Shown: piece after piece, positions 1 to 12,998 of the stretch
How the letters are laid out: every line of letters starts with the position of its first letter
How positions within the stretch are numbered: the first letter of the stretch is position 1
Assembly (NCBI GenBank): GCA_023634235.1
Contig: JAMKCF010000008.1
Location: 5,974,676-6,038,675 of the forward strand
Direction of reading: 5' to 3'
DNA from: Pisaster brevispinus
Taxonomy: Eukaryota; Echinodermata; Asteroidea; Forcipulatida; Asteriidae
DNA length: 64,000 bases
The notes under the pieces: model-generated
The model's database searches: none
Told to the model about the DNA's origin: nothing
Seen by the model: the letters and a program-made list of their open reading frames with translations, nothing else
Made by a program: the position numbers and the translations under genes

Positions 1-2615
1 AAATTGTTTCTGTAAACCTTCTTATATTATATATGTCATAAACTATTAAAATTAAAATGAACCTTCAATTGAGCATTTTATGATTTGTTACATAGGGTTA
101 AAGGTGCTATCTTGGGGCAATATGGTACACTGAAGTCTCACCTTTGACCTTCAACACGTGCTGTGAAAATGATTTTGTGAGCTCAATAGACTCGTGCATA
201 TTCAAACTTCCGGGACCAAGTTGGCCCCACCCATGTTGACTTTTGTGTGGGCACGATTCTGTTTCTTCACATAATTAAGATTAATGTAGTTTATTGCTAC
301 AAAAAAGAGTTAAGTATTGTTTAGAAGATTATTTAACCATGAAATATATGAAAATAAAACATGTTACACAAATAAAACAAAATAAAAAAAGAAACAAGAC
401 TTGACCTCCGTTTCCAATTACTTGAAAACAATAAAGAGTTTTACCCAACGTTCACATTATCATTAAGCCTATGTAATGGTTATAGAATTCAGGCGCGATT
501 GTCAAATGGGGTCCAGAGAATTATTCCAGGGAAAACCCACGCCATCAGGTAGGGACTGAAAACTCAATCCACATAGTGCCCTTGAAGGGAATCGGACCGG
601 GGTCCCAGAGGTGGAAGGCCAGGAAAGATACCACTACGCCAACCTGACCGCCAATATGGCCCACTATGCTACTCTCAAGTGAAGGTTTCAATCAAGGAAA
701 TACCGCTTGAAAAAAATTTCATTTTGTGTTATTTATGAGTTATTTCCTTGAATGCTTTATACCAAGAACTTGCAATTTGGTTGTGTAAACGGAATCTTTA
801 CAAATTTGTGCAGGCGCTGCATTCTTGTCAGTTTGCAGGCTGCCTAACTTTGGCTTCAATTATCAGTTTGAATTGTTACCACCTTGCTCACGCCACTAGC
901 CAGTGGAAACACTGCCCCACCCACCACAGCCAGAGCTGCCAATATTTGCATCCGACAATCAGGGAGATTTTGTCCGACAATCAGAAAGAAATTTAAAATT
1001 ACATTCAACATAATGTGGAAAAGTTTCCTTAACCAGGGAATTTTTCAAATTTGTTCAGAACATGAAAAAGGTTGGTTTACTTTTAAGGAATTTTCTGCAG
1101 AATCAGGGAGAGTTGGCAGCTCTGTACAGCAACAGCCTAACAATGGCGTACATGTGGGAGGGTCTGATGTGTCCATGTCACCATCCCAGTTATATATTTT
1201 GTGATATATTTCGTGATACTCAAGGTCACCCAGACAAAATATTTGTAAAAAAAAAGAAGAAACTAATACAGGATAAGTTTAATTTGAAGATCTAAATGAG
1301 TTGGAAAAAAATCACAGCCATCAGCCAACTAGCACAAATATAAAATTAGTCATAAATGTCAGGAAATTCGCAAAAAATACAGACTCTGTCAGCCCCATCT
1401 TAATCATGTAAAATTGTTTTGAAAAGCAGTCCTTCTGATTTGAAGCGTGCGATCGCACCCGCACGCCATCGCATGCCTAAAAGCTTCCTCGAACAAATCA
1501 CATGCTTGATCCCTCTATAACGCATGCATTGGCATACATTTCCGGCGTAATCATACTTCCTAATTTAAAATTTTTTTTTTACGTTGTAAAACTTAAATCA
1601 AGCATTACCACACCATTTGTGTTTGTAATTTTCAAAATCCTTCAAATTCTGGTGATAAAGTCCCTAGTCTTGATATTTGCTAGCCGCGATCGTTCATTCA
1701 GTTTCAGTATACGAATGTTAAAACACGCATCACATTGTTAGTTTGGCTCTCCCCTCCATGTTCCATACTACAATACATAGGGAGTAGGGAAACACACAAC
1801 TAGATTTTCCAGGGGTTGGAAGACGTGCGGTGGAGTCTAATCGCGACCTTCTTCTAGTAATATATTATACAAAATTATAATCTTGTACTCATAAACACAT
1901 CTCACTGCACATTTTTCCCCAATGTGCGTTGTCGACCGATCCTTCGACCGATCGTTCAATCGAAAATGTATTGCAAAAGATCCTTTTTTCGCGAATCCAT
2001 GGAAATGGTTGTTGGTGAAAAAAGTGTTATTAAGGGCAGAAATTAGGGGATAAGATCGCTCAAAAATGCTAGTTTGCGAACTTCACTTCCAGTTTTTTAA
2101 AGTTTTTTTATTAGCTTCGACAATTGCATGCACCTTTGAGTGTTTAGATAAATAATTGTCAATCATGGGAGATTTTGTTGATAAAGTGTCCAGTGTACAA
2201 CCAATTCTACCTCCATGGTTGAAGTAAGTCATGAGTTTTCCCACTGATAATGAGAATGAGTGATCACTGATGCTGAGCGGTCGCGCTGAACTTCGGGTCG
2301 TCGTGCGGCATGAGTTCATACTCATACCTCTGATAATGTATCGTTTTACTTTTACACTCCTCACATTATAAAGTTCTGTTACAATACAAAATAATTCGAA
2401 ATTTTCTCTTCGTATATAAGTGTATAAGTGTAACCTAGAAGAATCCAGGTGTGCTTTTTTTCACACGCCTGGGATTTTCAAATCAGAAGGACTGGAAAAG
2501 TCTTCAAATATAATTGTAATTTACTCAATCTATTTGGTGAAGTTATAATACCTGAGGTAAACATCCAACCTTACGTTGCTCCGAGGCAACACCACTCCAC
2601 CTTTCATTTGGATCC
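1..2615. other. Intergenic DNA downstream of GSS
   Basis: No exon with family resemblance or paired splice sites was found here. The stretch is AT-rich and holds one tRNA-derived SINE (487-652). A minus-strand AATAAA near 2107 could serve as the GSS polyadenylation signal about 500 bases past its stop codon; that link is inference. The short open frames here look like chance. Confidence 0.6.
487..652 (-). mobile_element. tRNA-derived SINE
   Basis: Read on the minus strand, the 652 end has a pol III A-box-like TGGCGTAGTGGT. About 40 bases on is a B-box-like GGTCCGATTCCC, followed by a non-tRNA body that includes GTGGGTTTTCCCTGG. The arms do not fold into a complete tRNA, so this is a SINE head and body rather than a tRNA gene. 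The 3' limit is approximate. Confidence 0.65.
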
Positions 2616-5600
2616 TCAAACAATCTCCTCATCACATACAAGATAAGGGCTGTCCATGACCGCTGCTCCAACCGATAGGCCGCCCTCATTCGTCTTCTGG
2701 TCCTTTGTCCTCAAAAGGTGACCCGCCGTAGTATTGAGAACTTCTTTGCCGTCTTTGCTGTGGAGCAATTCATTAAAGTATTTCAAATTGTGATGGGAAA
2801 AAAAAAAAGGACTAAATGAAACTACTCCTGAACTGAAAACACCCTGGTCCTCTAGCAACAATTTTTTTTCCAGGAACATAGGTAGGGTCTCAGATTGGTA
2901 AATACTCCAAAAATTAATTACAATAAAAACTCATTTGGTGAGAGGCACTGCAGCTGTTGATAGTATAAATTATAGTAGTTTTGCCAGTGTAAAGTTTATC
3001 AAAATAAATATATAAATAAATAAATTCCAAAGGCATTCCTTTACCTGACAAATATTCCATAGATACCAAGCTCGCTAACCATTTCTGCAAGCTCCGACGG
3101 TTGGTTCCCTCGTACCTTGTAGTTCTGAATGACATTTGGTTGAATACGTTCCATCAGTATAAAAGATCCACGTTCTTCTTTACCTTCAAACTCTGTTAGC
3201 TTTTCCCTCACCTCATCATCAAAGAAGTTATTCCCTGCCGAGGAGAATCAAAATTTAATAGAAATGTTACTTGCTTTATTGAACCAATTTTTAATTTTCA
3301 TTTTTCAAGGAAATTGCACTGTTGATGTAATACTCCAAGTAAGAAATATGAATGAGATCTTACCTCCGCCCTCTCTCTGAGGTTTTAAGACGTATCGCTC
3401 AGGGTTCTTGATACCCATAGCGGCTGCTTCATCTCCTTCCTTTGTCTGAGCAAATAAAGAAGACAGGGGAAGGGGATTGGTGATATAGATCAAGATTTTC
3501 AACATGGGTCCTTCTTAACAATGCTGTCCCTTTTGGATCAGGTTAGCGGAGTGGTGTTGTCCCCTGCCTGCCACATCTTTGGACCCTGAGTCAACCCCAC
3601 TTCTGACAAGAGCCTCACATGTTGAGTGGGTTTCCGATCAGGTGGGGGGGGGGGGCTTTCCCCTAGTTTGGGTTCTCCTCCCACGTCGGGGGATCATGTT
3701 GGCTCAGTGGTTTCTTTCCCTGCCTTTCACCTCTGTGAACCCAGCTCCGAATCCCACCTCAAACCAGAGCCTTGCATGTGGAATTGGCTTACAGTCCCTA
3801 TTTGGTTGCATGGGGTTTTCCACCCACACCTAAAACTGGACAATTCTTCTCATTTCTTATTCATCCCATTATTGACGTTCATTGTGCTGTTGGATGTGTA
3901 ATAAAATAAAATAAATAAATAAAATAAACATCTAAAACCAAAGAGTAAGTGTCGTCTTCTCCAGACAGATTATCTCCGAGCATAACAGCTACAGTGCTAA
4001 TCATTTCTGAGGATCCCATTTTTCAATTGTATTAAATATATGAAGAAGATATTTTTTTTTTCATATCGTAAGAAGTTTCTCTCTCCATCATTCCATTCTT
4101 CAAACCTTCATTTCCTCTTAAATTACCCCCTCCAAACCTTTCCCCGCCCCAATTCCCTCTTCTCCAATTGGCAACAAGGAATGAGCCTCACCAGTTCAAG
4201 GGGATACTGCCCAGCAAATGTCGCCCTGATGTCGCTGATGACCCCAGGGTCATCCAAGAATCTCTCCAACACCCCTGGCCTGGACAGTTCCTGCTGGATC
4301 TTCTTGGAGCCGGCGAGATGCCAGTCTATGGATGGACACGTGACCGCTAGCGACTTCTCCACTAAGATCTTCGCATCCCAAGCCTGAGAATAGGGATAAT
4401 AAATGGATAATACTGGGTTCTTATAAGGCTAAGAGGCACAGCCATTTCCCTCTGGTAAGGGGCACTTCTATGAAGAACCCGTTTATTTGTACTGGAACCT
4501 TGCAGAGGGCACCGCAGCAAAAGCACAGAGCATCACAGCAATTGCTGTGGGTGCCATGGGTTATTTCAAGTCGTGACCCTTTTATTTGTACTGGAACCTT
4601 GCAGAGGGCACCGCGGCAAAAGCACAGAGCATCACAGCAATTGCTGTGGGTGCCATGGGTTATTTCAAGTCCTGATGATTATTTCAAGTCCTGATATTTA
4701 GATCATACCTCAAACCTTCTCATCTCCCCTAGGGAGCATATCTCATCATGCTGATAATATTAGCACTGAGGGCTTATCCAACATAATCAGGAATGATAAT
4801 TCGTCCTTAGAAAAAGGTAGGGAACATTTCACAAAGTACAAGGGCAGACCCACATGTACACATGGTTTAAGCTTTAGAAAACTTTTCAGGCTATTTAATC
4901 AAAATTTTTCTGATTTTTCCAAGGGCACAATAAAGAAGAAGAAATGAGACTTAAGTAGGGAGAATATCATGCATGCATAATGCTGTTTTGACCCGAGCAG
5001 GTTCAAATTTACACACCTGGGTTAAGAGAAGCAATTTATGGTCAAGAGTGTCTAGCTTGGAGACATAAGTGTCATGACCGGGATTCGAACCCACACTCTG
5101 AAGACTAGGCCATCCGAACTTGAGCCAGTGTGCTAGACAGCTCGGTCACAATAGCAAAACAATCATGCCAGTATTATGAGATTTGACGATTGTGAAAGTT
5201 CTTGTCAGGTCACTAACAGGTGTAAAGAACTTTTAAACATCAAACTTTTACAGAAAATGCAAAGATTCCAACTTTAACAGGTGTAGTTCTCAAGAATTGA
5301 ACTTTTGAAATAAATTAAACTTGATTTTAAAATAGAAAAAACAATAAAATTAAATAAAATAAAATAAAAACAACTGGGTTGCTCCGAACATCAAATTTTT
5401 TTTGAGCAGTTATTGACAATTGTATTAGCTTTGCGTTGGCGTCCTCTTCGGGAAGTTTTTCCCGAGTTTCAATGACATGAAAATCCAAAGAAACAAAAAC
5501 ACTCAATCACAAATGAAAATGTGGTTTACAAACCTTTTCGCCGCAACAAAAATGTGAGGGCACATAGCCTACTCTGTAATACACTACAGCCACTTCCATG

Positions 5601-8600
5601 TCGTCTCTGAAAAAAAATGGGGGAAAAAAAGAAGATAAACAGAGATTTCTATGTTCTCCTGATCACGCATGGAGCACAATGTTTGAGGCGTCGTGTAAAT
5701 CTCTGGCTCTTCTCAGAATCCAACCAATAAAGGAGTTGAATTTGGAAGGGGGGATCAAAAAGACTGCAGGGCTGATAGCTCAAAATTGGGTAATGGATCA
5801 AAATATAGTTTACAGGACTAGAATCAAAATGAGACAAACAATATCTGAACAGTTTAATATAAAATTAAACTGTTTTTATTTAAACAAGTACTATAGGAGA
5901 AGACTGATCTCATTTTTCCTATGGGTAAGCATATTTCGATGTTCAACACAATTGAAAGGTAGTTTACCAGATTCAAAGTCAACATCTGAATCATTGTTAT
6001 GTTTCAAAAGAAATTACACATGAGGTATTATTATTCAAATGAAAAACACAAGACTGCCGAAACCTGTGCAGTCATGAGTTTACTGGTCATCGCTAAAATC
6101 ACTGGCCTCTGGACTGCTGTCCAGTGTAAATCAATTTGGACCCTGCACACTTACTAACACATTCAATACACAGCTTCACCGCGTCTCGGACACTTTATGT
6201 TTGTTCTGAGAGTTTGTTTGTTCTGAACATGTTTCAAGGGTTCCCTAAAACAATGGGCATAATAAACGCCATTCAAACAGCTCATCACATCAAACCTAGG
6301 TGTAAAGTAAACAGCAAAACCAAAACACATCTAGTATTATTCAGGGGTGAGAGGCACTGCTGACAAAAATAGTCTGAAACTGGGATCCAGATCTTAGGAG
6401 CTACGTTGAAATGATGGCATTTCCACCGTTTGGTAACCCCTGGAAATAAAGATTCCAAGTAGCTTTTGGGAACAGTATCCTCAGCGCTAGAGAAGTAGAT
6501 CAAAGATCATGACTTATTTAATTATGAGAACATTTACTGTGTACCAGGCAGACTTTCTGAATTCAGAAAAAAGGCAACAATTTCTCATCCCTGATTCTTA
6601 CAGAGAGGTAAGTAATTATTGCGTTGTTTTTTTTTTCTTCTTACAAGAATAAGCGCCTGTCATCCGAGAGGCGCCCCCTCTTGCCCACGTCGGACAGCGA
6701 TCGACGGATAACTCGAATGCACGACTCCTGCTTCTTCATGGTGAACTCTAAGAGGCGTTGATCGAAGATGTTCTGCTCAGGGCAACACACCATGTAGCAT
6801 ACCACAGCACTGATCAACATGAAGACAGAAATAAATTTACATCAATGCGGCTGTTATATGGTAACATAAACACAAAAAAGTGAGGGGGGGGCAGACTCAC
6901 TGAAATGAATGGTCAGACAGTAGGAGGGTTGACTGTATACTGTGCACATGTAGGTATGCATTTACCACAATATAATTGCAAGCTGGTGACGTTTTTCTGT
7001 CATTAAACACCACAGTGGATACTAAAGAATGGTCAGACAGTAGGAGGGTTGATCAACTTTCAAACAGGTCTCTTTGCTTGTGTTGTACGTACAAGATAGC
7101 TTTGATCTTCTTCAATGGGGTTTTAACTCCCCAAGCTCCAGGGAGAGACAGCGGTTTATGAGGTTGTACCTCTGTACTTACTCTTTTTTCCCATAGTGCT
7201 GCCACGCCGTCACCATGCCATCGGCTAAACCTTGCAGTGACGCATTCTCAGGGATGTGGGAATCAATGTCATCGGTGCACGAATACAAACCCAGTGTGTA
7301 CCTAGAATGGAGGAGCAGAAAACCACCTTATTACGTAATAATCATAATAACTTATTCATGAACACTACAGACAGATCAGGCAGTCCTATTGGTTGAAAGG
7401 TGGTCACATGATCACGTTTACCCGGTATTAAAAGACATAGTTGGAGGTCTTTATGATTGGCTAGTCCATATTTGACACTCATAGCCACATGCACAATTCC
7501 ACGAAAGCTTACGCGGGCGCTACTTACTGATAAAGTAGCAAAAAACTGTCAGATTTTTTTCATCAAGAATGTCAAACCCCTTCACTTTCAGTGAGGTGAC
7601 ATGGGTACCAACCACTTGTCTGGCTGCAGCATTCACAAACGGGCACCTTGGAAATTTGAATCTCCAAAACTCGATGCGAGTTTTGGAGATTCAAAATTGT
7701 CGACACACTTTCATCGATTTCTAATCAACGGGGGCATTTCAGACAAAATAATTTTGCAGGATGCTTACCACCAATACCATCTTTATAACAAGTAAGCTTT
7801 CAGACAGAAATTTCAGCTTTTTCAGGGTCATTAACCAAAGTATGACCCTTCATTTAAGTTATGTGTACATAAATCTGTGAAAATTTATTTTTTCTTCTTG
7901 TGTGAGATCTTTAAGGAACTCACTTGTGCAGATGAGTTAAGTTTGCTGCCAAACCCCCAAAGCTGGAAGCCATGGTGTTGATTTCTATCTGCTTCATGGA
8001 TTGTTGCCCACCTTGTGTGTCAATCATATAGTCTGATCGCAGTAGGGATAACTTCACAGGCTAGAGGGAAAAACTCACACAGACAAGACTGTTAACATAC
8101 TGTGTTATATAATTCAGTATAAACGCTTTTTGGTCAAGTAGTATAATGCTTGAAAATTGGCAGAATAAGGGTTGGACAAAAATAAAATGGAATTCTAGCC
8201 AGATTGTCTATGGTGCTTAAGTCATTGTGCCAGAAACCATAATTGCTTCTCTTCACCCAGACATATAAATAACACTTTGTTAGGGGAAATTGGACTTATG
8301 TACAATAAACCCATTGGGTGCACATATTAGCAGCTTGAGGTAATGAAAAACCATAGTTGCTTCTCTTCACCCAGACATACATGTATAAATAACAATCTGT
8401 AAGGGGAAATTGGACTTATGTACAATAAACCCATTGGGTGCACATACATGTATTAGCAGCTTGAGGTAATGAGGAAGAGGTCCTGAAAGTGCTTGACTCC
8501 AAATGCCAAAAGAGTTGGTTTGAAAAGTTGAGGTAAAGTTATCAAGAACCAGGCCTCACCGTGTTTAAACAACTACAGTTTAAAAACCTCATCACCGCAC

Positions 8601-10500
8601 TTTGATTCCCTTTTTGAAAGTGTCAAATTAAATGCATCAGTTTTTTTCTTCACTTTAATGGTATAATAGAACATTATAAAAAGTCTCCAAAGTTTACTCT
8701 TCTACCTTTGTAAATCCTGCCTTGTGTACATCTTCATAGATTTCAAACAATTTGCGGGTGAAGTCGTCAGTTTGTATTGTGCTGTGAAAAATAGAAAGTC
8801 AAAGACTACATGATTTATCCCCTGGTGGTAGCATAATTCCTGGAAGAGATCAAGGCCCAATTCCACGGCTCTGCCTACAGTGCAATTCTGTGCTCACGGT
8901 TACCATTCTCCACTTTATAGTGTACATGTAAGTGCCGAATTTCTGCCCTAGCTGTGTGAGCGAAAAATGCTCAGTAACATGATGTACGCATGCACATGAA
9001 TAAATAAAAAAACCTTGCTCACCTGTGAAATAGACTTAAGTAAGCGCTGATTTTTGGCTTGCTGAAAGCAGTGTCATGAAATTGGGCCCTCCTTGAAAAT
9101 GTTGAAGATAGTCTTTCAACAGACTTGGAAACATAATTAATTAATAATTTGTTGTGCACGCAGTCATCAAATCCAGGGCAATAGGCCTAAGTATTAAAAT
9201 AATAAAAAAAAACCTTCTATATATCGAATTTGAGGCATGGTGAGGCATCAATGTAAATTCAATTCACGGTAACACCTTTACTTGTGTATCTACTTTGCTG
9301 TGTAGATTTGTCTGTTGAGAACTTGTCTTGCTATTTATTCTACTGCCGTGGAGTAGATTTCGGAATTCAGGAGACTACTTAGTTCCGAATAGAACTGTCC
9401 TGCTTATTAACTACTACATGGGCGGAAGGTAGGAAATGGGCTGTGATTAAGGGTGGATTGAGGGGACTTCTCGTTTTAACTTCACTGCCGCAGAGTGAGT
9501 TCTTAATTGGTCTCAATGTTTCAACTAGCCTGCTCTCGTCATCGTCAGGAGACTAGAGAGTTGGAGATGTTGGTCTCAGAGGTTTCATTGAAGAGTCAGC
9601 ACTACTACTCTGATTAGTTCTTCTGAAAGGAGAACTGTGGTTAGACATATATGTTAGAAGGCTCAGAGCTATTGTGTGGGCTGCACATTGTGGGTGAGTG
9701 ACCTGTGTACTGGAGCGTGTCAGTAGACTGTGGGATCCATACCAGTCGAGTAGGGTGGTAGGATAGTCATGATAGTGTGCCAGATACTGCAAAGACAGCA
9801 GTAAGCAGGAGACCTGCGACATATAGTTGATTTTCAAAACAAAGATTACAGTTTACAAAACAAAATCTCAAAGCTATCTAATTACCATTCATAGCTTCAA
9901 TCCACTAGATAAAATTTTCCCAAATGAAATCTTTGTTTTGTTAATATTCTACAAAGACCTACCATGCCTGATAGTGGCAGAGAGCGAATAGAATCGTTGT
10001 AGATTAAAACATTTATAGGAGAAAAATTATCCAAACCATATTACTCAAAGTGAATCTTTTCTCAAAATGAATGAACATACAGATTCTATCAACAGCTGCA
10101 GTGCTTCTCAACAAGTGAGTTTTCATGGTCATTAATTTTTAAGTAGACCTACATGTAGGGTATGTATGCAACAAATTTTGTTATCATTTTTTAAAAACAC
10201 AAACCTTTTCAAAGATGACGTCAGGAACTCTCGGTCTTCAGCAACCCTGTGCATCAATAGGTTGATGTGCGTTTGGAGTCTGCTCACCTTCTCAAACAGT
10301 GCCCTCGGGACGGGCGAAGGTAGCAGAGTGTGAGGGACATACGTTATGCGATCGGGACAGCACACCTGATCGGGGGACATATACATGACCACAAGGCCAT
10401 GTGTTAGTGCCCAGTCTTTAGAGGAATCCTGGAGTTCAGTGAGCACCTTTGGGTCAAGTGGAAGTGGCACACAGGAGTCCTGCCTCTGAGAGGATGCCAT
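2616..10500 (-). CDS. GSS: Glutathione synthetase, ten coding exons
   Basis: Makes glutathione from gamma-glutamylcysteine and glycine using ATP (EC 6.3.2.3), the second step of glutathione synthesis, in the cytosol. Coding exons, 5' to 3' on the minus strand: 10500-10205, 8781-8706, 8060-7924, 7301-7182, 6809-6645, 5606-5534, 4383-4192, 3445-3364, 3234-3045, 2757-2616. Each has an AG acceptor and GT donor and all phases agree, giving about 490 residues (human GSS is 474). Recognisable family blocks are DDFTRKLFEIY, SDYM...KQIEINTMASSFGGLA, NIFDQR, VIRRSLSDV, AVVYYRVGYVP, GSKKIQQELSRPGVLE, IRATFAGQYPL, YVLKPQREGGGNN (glycine-rich ATP loop, about residues 371-383), SFILMERIQP, GHLLRTK and the C-terminal loop GGLSVGAAVMDSPY. 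The start at 10500 (MASSQ) has a strong context, A at -3 and G at +4. An upstream in-frame ATG at 10554 sits just after an acceptor-like site and would add 18 residues. No frameshift or lost motif was seen, so the gene looks functional. Confidence 0.95.
3537..3930 (+). mobile_element. Dimeric tRNA-derived SINE in a GSS intron
   Basis: Two related monomers lie head to tail. The first, about 3537-3688, contains GGTTAGCGGAGTGGT. The second, about 3689-3930, contains an A-box-like GGCTCAGTGGTT and a B-box-like AGCTCCGAATCCC. The second ends in an (AAATA)n tail at about 3900-3930. A pure G tract lies inside the first monomer. It sits antisense to GSS between the exons at 3364-3445 and 4192-4383. 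Confidence 0.65.
4482..4679. repeat. Two-copy 99-bp tandem duplication in a GSS intron
   Basis: The segment beginning TTTATTTGTACTGGAACC is present at 4482 and again at 4581 with very few differences (for example GCAGC versus GCGGC). A further partial TTATTTCAAGTCCTGAT follows. The 74-residue open frame across it reflects the duplication and is not a gene. Confidence 0.85.
5070..5160 (-). mobile_element. tRNA-like SINE head in a GSS intron
   Basis: The minus strand carries a B-box GGGTTCGAATCCCGG near 5085. Upstream is an A-box-like region (GACCGAGCTGTCTAGCAC) near 5150. No complete acceptor stem is seen, so this is a SINE rather than a tRNA gene. Confidence 0.5.
7655..7695. repeat. Perfect 19-bp-arm hairpin in a GSS intron
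   Basis: The arm TTTGAATCTCCAAAACTCG is followed by a three-base ATG loop and its exact reverse complement. It lies in the GSS intron between the exons at 7182-7301 and 7924-8060. No flanking direct repeat is obvious. Confidence 0.9.
8235..8470. repeat. Two-copy tandem duplication in a GSS intron
   Basis: The segment starting AACCATARTTGCTTCTC occurs at 8235 and 8349, each running to AGCAGCTTGAGGTAATGA. The second copy is longer because it carries extra CATG/ACATGT-type bases at two places where the first copy has plain ACATAT. Confidence 0.85.
8854..9089. mobile_element. MITE with GGGCCCAATT-type ends
   Basis: Begins GGCCCAATTCCACGGCTC and ends TCATGAAATTGGGCC, so the ends are inverted repeats. 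The same end sequence bounds the elements at 24749-25018 and 25160-25354. It is in the GSS intron between the first two coding exons. No open frame; non-autonomous. Confidence 0.6.
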
Positions 10501-11973
10501 TGTGTCTGTAAACGCTCTCACTTCTGTATTCTTCGATGATGACGGCTGGAACATTGAGAGCTGAGACAGAAATACTGAAAGAGCAGGGCTTGAATTTTAC
10601 ACTGGACTAAAGGCCCGAGGTTCGGTGACTATAGCGTCGGGCCAGTAAATTCACGACTGGACAACTCCTGCGATCTCGTGTTTATTTCAGTTTGAACAAA
10701 ACCTCACTGTGTAATAAAAGAAAATTTAAATGATTTCATTAAATAATTCTGTTGCGTATCAAAGTATACTAACCCATAAAACAAAAGAGACAAAACTTTC
10801 TCTCAGTTCTTGTCAACAGTTTACAAGTTACACTTGGTACAAAGTTCTTTCTCATTTAGATGACGATTTTGTAAAAATAGTTCCCGGTCTGGTAAAAATG
10901 TTGAGCTACAAGCCATGCAGTCTTGAAGAGTTTTACTCAAATTATTAAATCTATCAAGTAAGAAACCCCAAGGGAAACCGACTGGGTAAATTTTCAAAAT
11001 AAGTATGTAGCTTTACAAAGAAAAGTTTATGTCCAGGTTTGGTAACGAAAGGATTAAATAAAGTCAAGCAAAGAGACCTGTATGAAATGTTCATGGCTGC
11101 TTAAATCACCAAATCAGTTTTAAAATAATATTAAGATTAAAAAACATCAGAAATGTTTTAAATAAAAACTTTATGTCAGCGAAATTCAGTACTGTTTTGC
11201 CACCATAACTATCTGCATGCACAAAAGAGTCGTGGCTGACCCTGTAAAAAACGCACCCTTGATATTGTCATTGCACTCCACAATAGCAACTTGTGGACAA
11301 TTCTACAGACAGAATTTTTAATTTTATTTTACAATAAATAAACTTCTTTTTCCACATAAATAAGTATACTAATAAAATAGCCAGTCGGTAATATTTTAGA
11401 CATGTTTTCAGACATAATCTGTCAAAAAGATCACACTTGAAAGCCTTTTTGACTTGTTGAATCAACAGATCAAGTTGTTTTGAAATATCTTGACTTTTTA
11501 AGTTGTCATAAAATCGTTGAGTCTAGCTAAATACATACACCCACTGACATAGTACGACCGCTTGTGTTGTACTTTTTTGTAGTACTAGTACATGTACATG
11601 TACATTTAAGTTATTATTGTTAAAGTTTTACCTTGGCTCTGTTTGCGATCGACCATGCACAATGAATTTGTCAAGTCATTCTGCAAACATCAAATGTAGG
11701 TCTATTGTAAATAGTCACACGCCTGCCCAGTTGATTATCACGGAAATCTGATTATCACAGCTATTTATTAGTAGTCATGGTATAGTACTTAGCAGCAGTA
11801 CTTCATTGCAATATTAATATTTATCCATCCTCCCGACCATCGGATCGCAACTGTTAAATCACTGCAGTGATGTTGGACGGAAGAAACCATGAAATGGAAA
11901 CACTGACATTAATGTTTTCCTGTGTCAAATTTTGACCATGTTTAGTGGATTTATCTTTATTTCGATTCTGTTA
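10501..11973. other. Upstream region of GSS
   Basis: Expected to hold the GSS promoter and 5' untranslated exon(s). An acceptor-like site at about 10561 (minus) immediately precedes the ATG at 10554, which suggests an upstream non-coding exon. A donor-like CCAAG|GTAAAA on the minus strand near 11631 could be its end, but this is weak. No CpG-rich promoter or TATA box stands out. Confidence 0.35.
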
Positions 11974-12642
11974 AGCCGTGTTCGCACTGGACTTAATTTG
12001 GGCAAACTAACCGAGCCAATGGGTAACTTACCCATTTCAAGTCCAGTGCGAACAGCCCGGGTAACTTTCCTCACAGGTAACTTACCCACGCCGCGTGGGT
12101 AGTTTAACCGAGCCAAAGGTGCCCAGGAAGATTGACCAGGTCAGTTTAACCGAGCCAGAAAATCCAGTGCGGACGCGACGTCTCGGTTAAATCTTCGGAT
12201 AATAAATGTTGGTGCTATCCCATCCAGTGACGCTGTATCTGTTGACTTGTTGTTGAGAAGAGTATTTGTGATAATACAATTCCAAATGTGATATCTGTGC
12301 TAGACTATTTCCACTTTTGTTATGTTAACTGGGAAGTGGTGGGGAAATAGTTCAACCGAAAGAGTATGAACTTTTTTGACCATGTTGGTCGGTGGTGAAC
12401 GTTTTTTTTTTTTTTTTCGAGATCAAGGATATTTTTGCAGATCTTTTTGGTAGCGGTCATAGGTCACGCAGGGCTCCCTCTTTATTGTTTTGGAGACAGC
12501 TCGGTTAGTTTACCCATGGTCTCGGCAATTCTACCCGCGTCAATTAAATCCAAGTGCGGACGGTGGGAAGATTAACCCATCGGAATGTTACCCGGCGTCA
12601 TGGTAAAGTTACCCAAAATGTTTATCCAGTGCGAACACGGCT
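11974..12642. mobile_element. 669-bp MITE with TTA target duplication (PIF/Harbinger-like)
   Basis: Left end AGCCGTGTTCGCACTGG; right end CCAGTGCGAACACGGCT, an exact 17-bp terminal inverted repeat. It is flanked on both sides by TTA (11971-11973 and 12643-12645). Inside, short motifs such as AACCGAGCC and GTAACTTACCC recur in both orientations. There is no transposase. A 3-bp TWA duplication is typical of PIF/Harbinger elements, so that assignment is an inference from structure. Confidence 0.8.
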
Positions 12643-12998
12643 TTAGTCATCCGTCTCTGTTTGTGTTTGGTTTTGTGTGTGTTATTTTACAAGAATGATT
12701 CTTTGATTGTTTTTGCGGTTTTCTTTATTGTTATGGTTTTAAATTAATTGATTACGGGTTTTTGGATTAGTTTGATTCAGAGTTTAAAAACAACTTTCTT
12801 TGATTGTTGTTGAGTTTTTAAAGTTATTTTTGACTTTGTCATTAATTTACCAACTTTTTTCTTTGATTTTTATGTTGTCCTTTAGTTTATTTTCGCTCAT
12901 ATAGACGAAAGCCTATTGTACAGTACAGTACTAACTACAAGTACTACTAATTACTAACTACACTACTTTATACTAATAGTAATACTAGAATACTACTA

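Noticed and set aside
11631..11665. Alternative GSS first coding exon (MVDRKQSQ) with a donor-like site
   Set aside because: Joining it to the exon at 10560 is out of frame with GSS; at best it is 5' untranslated.
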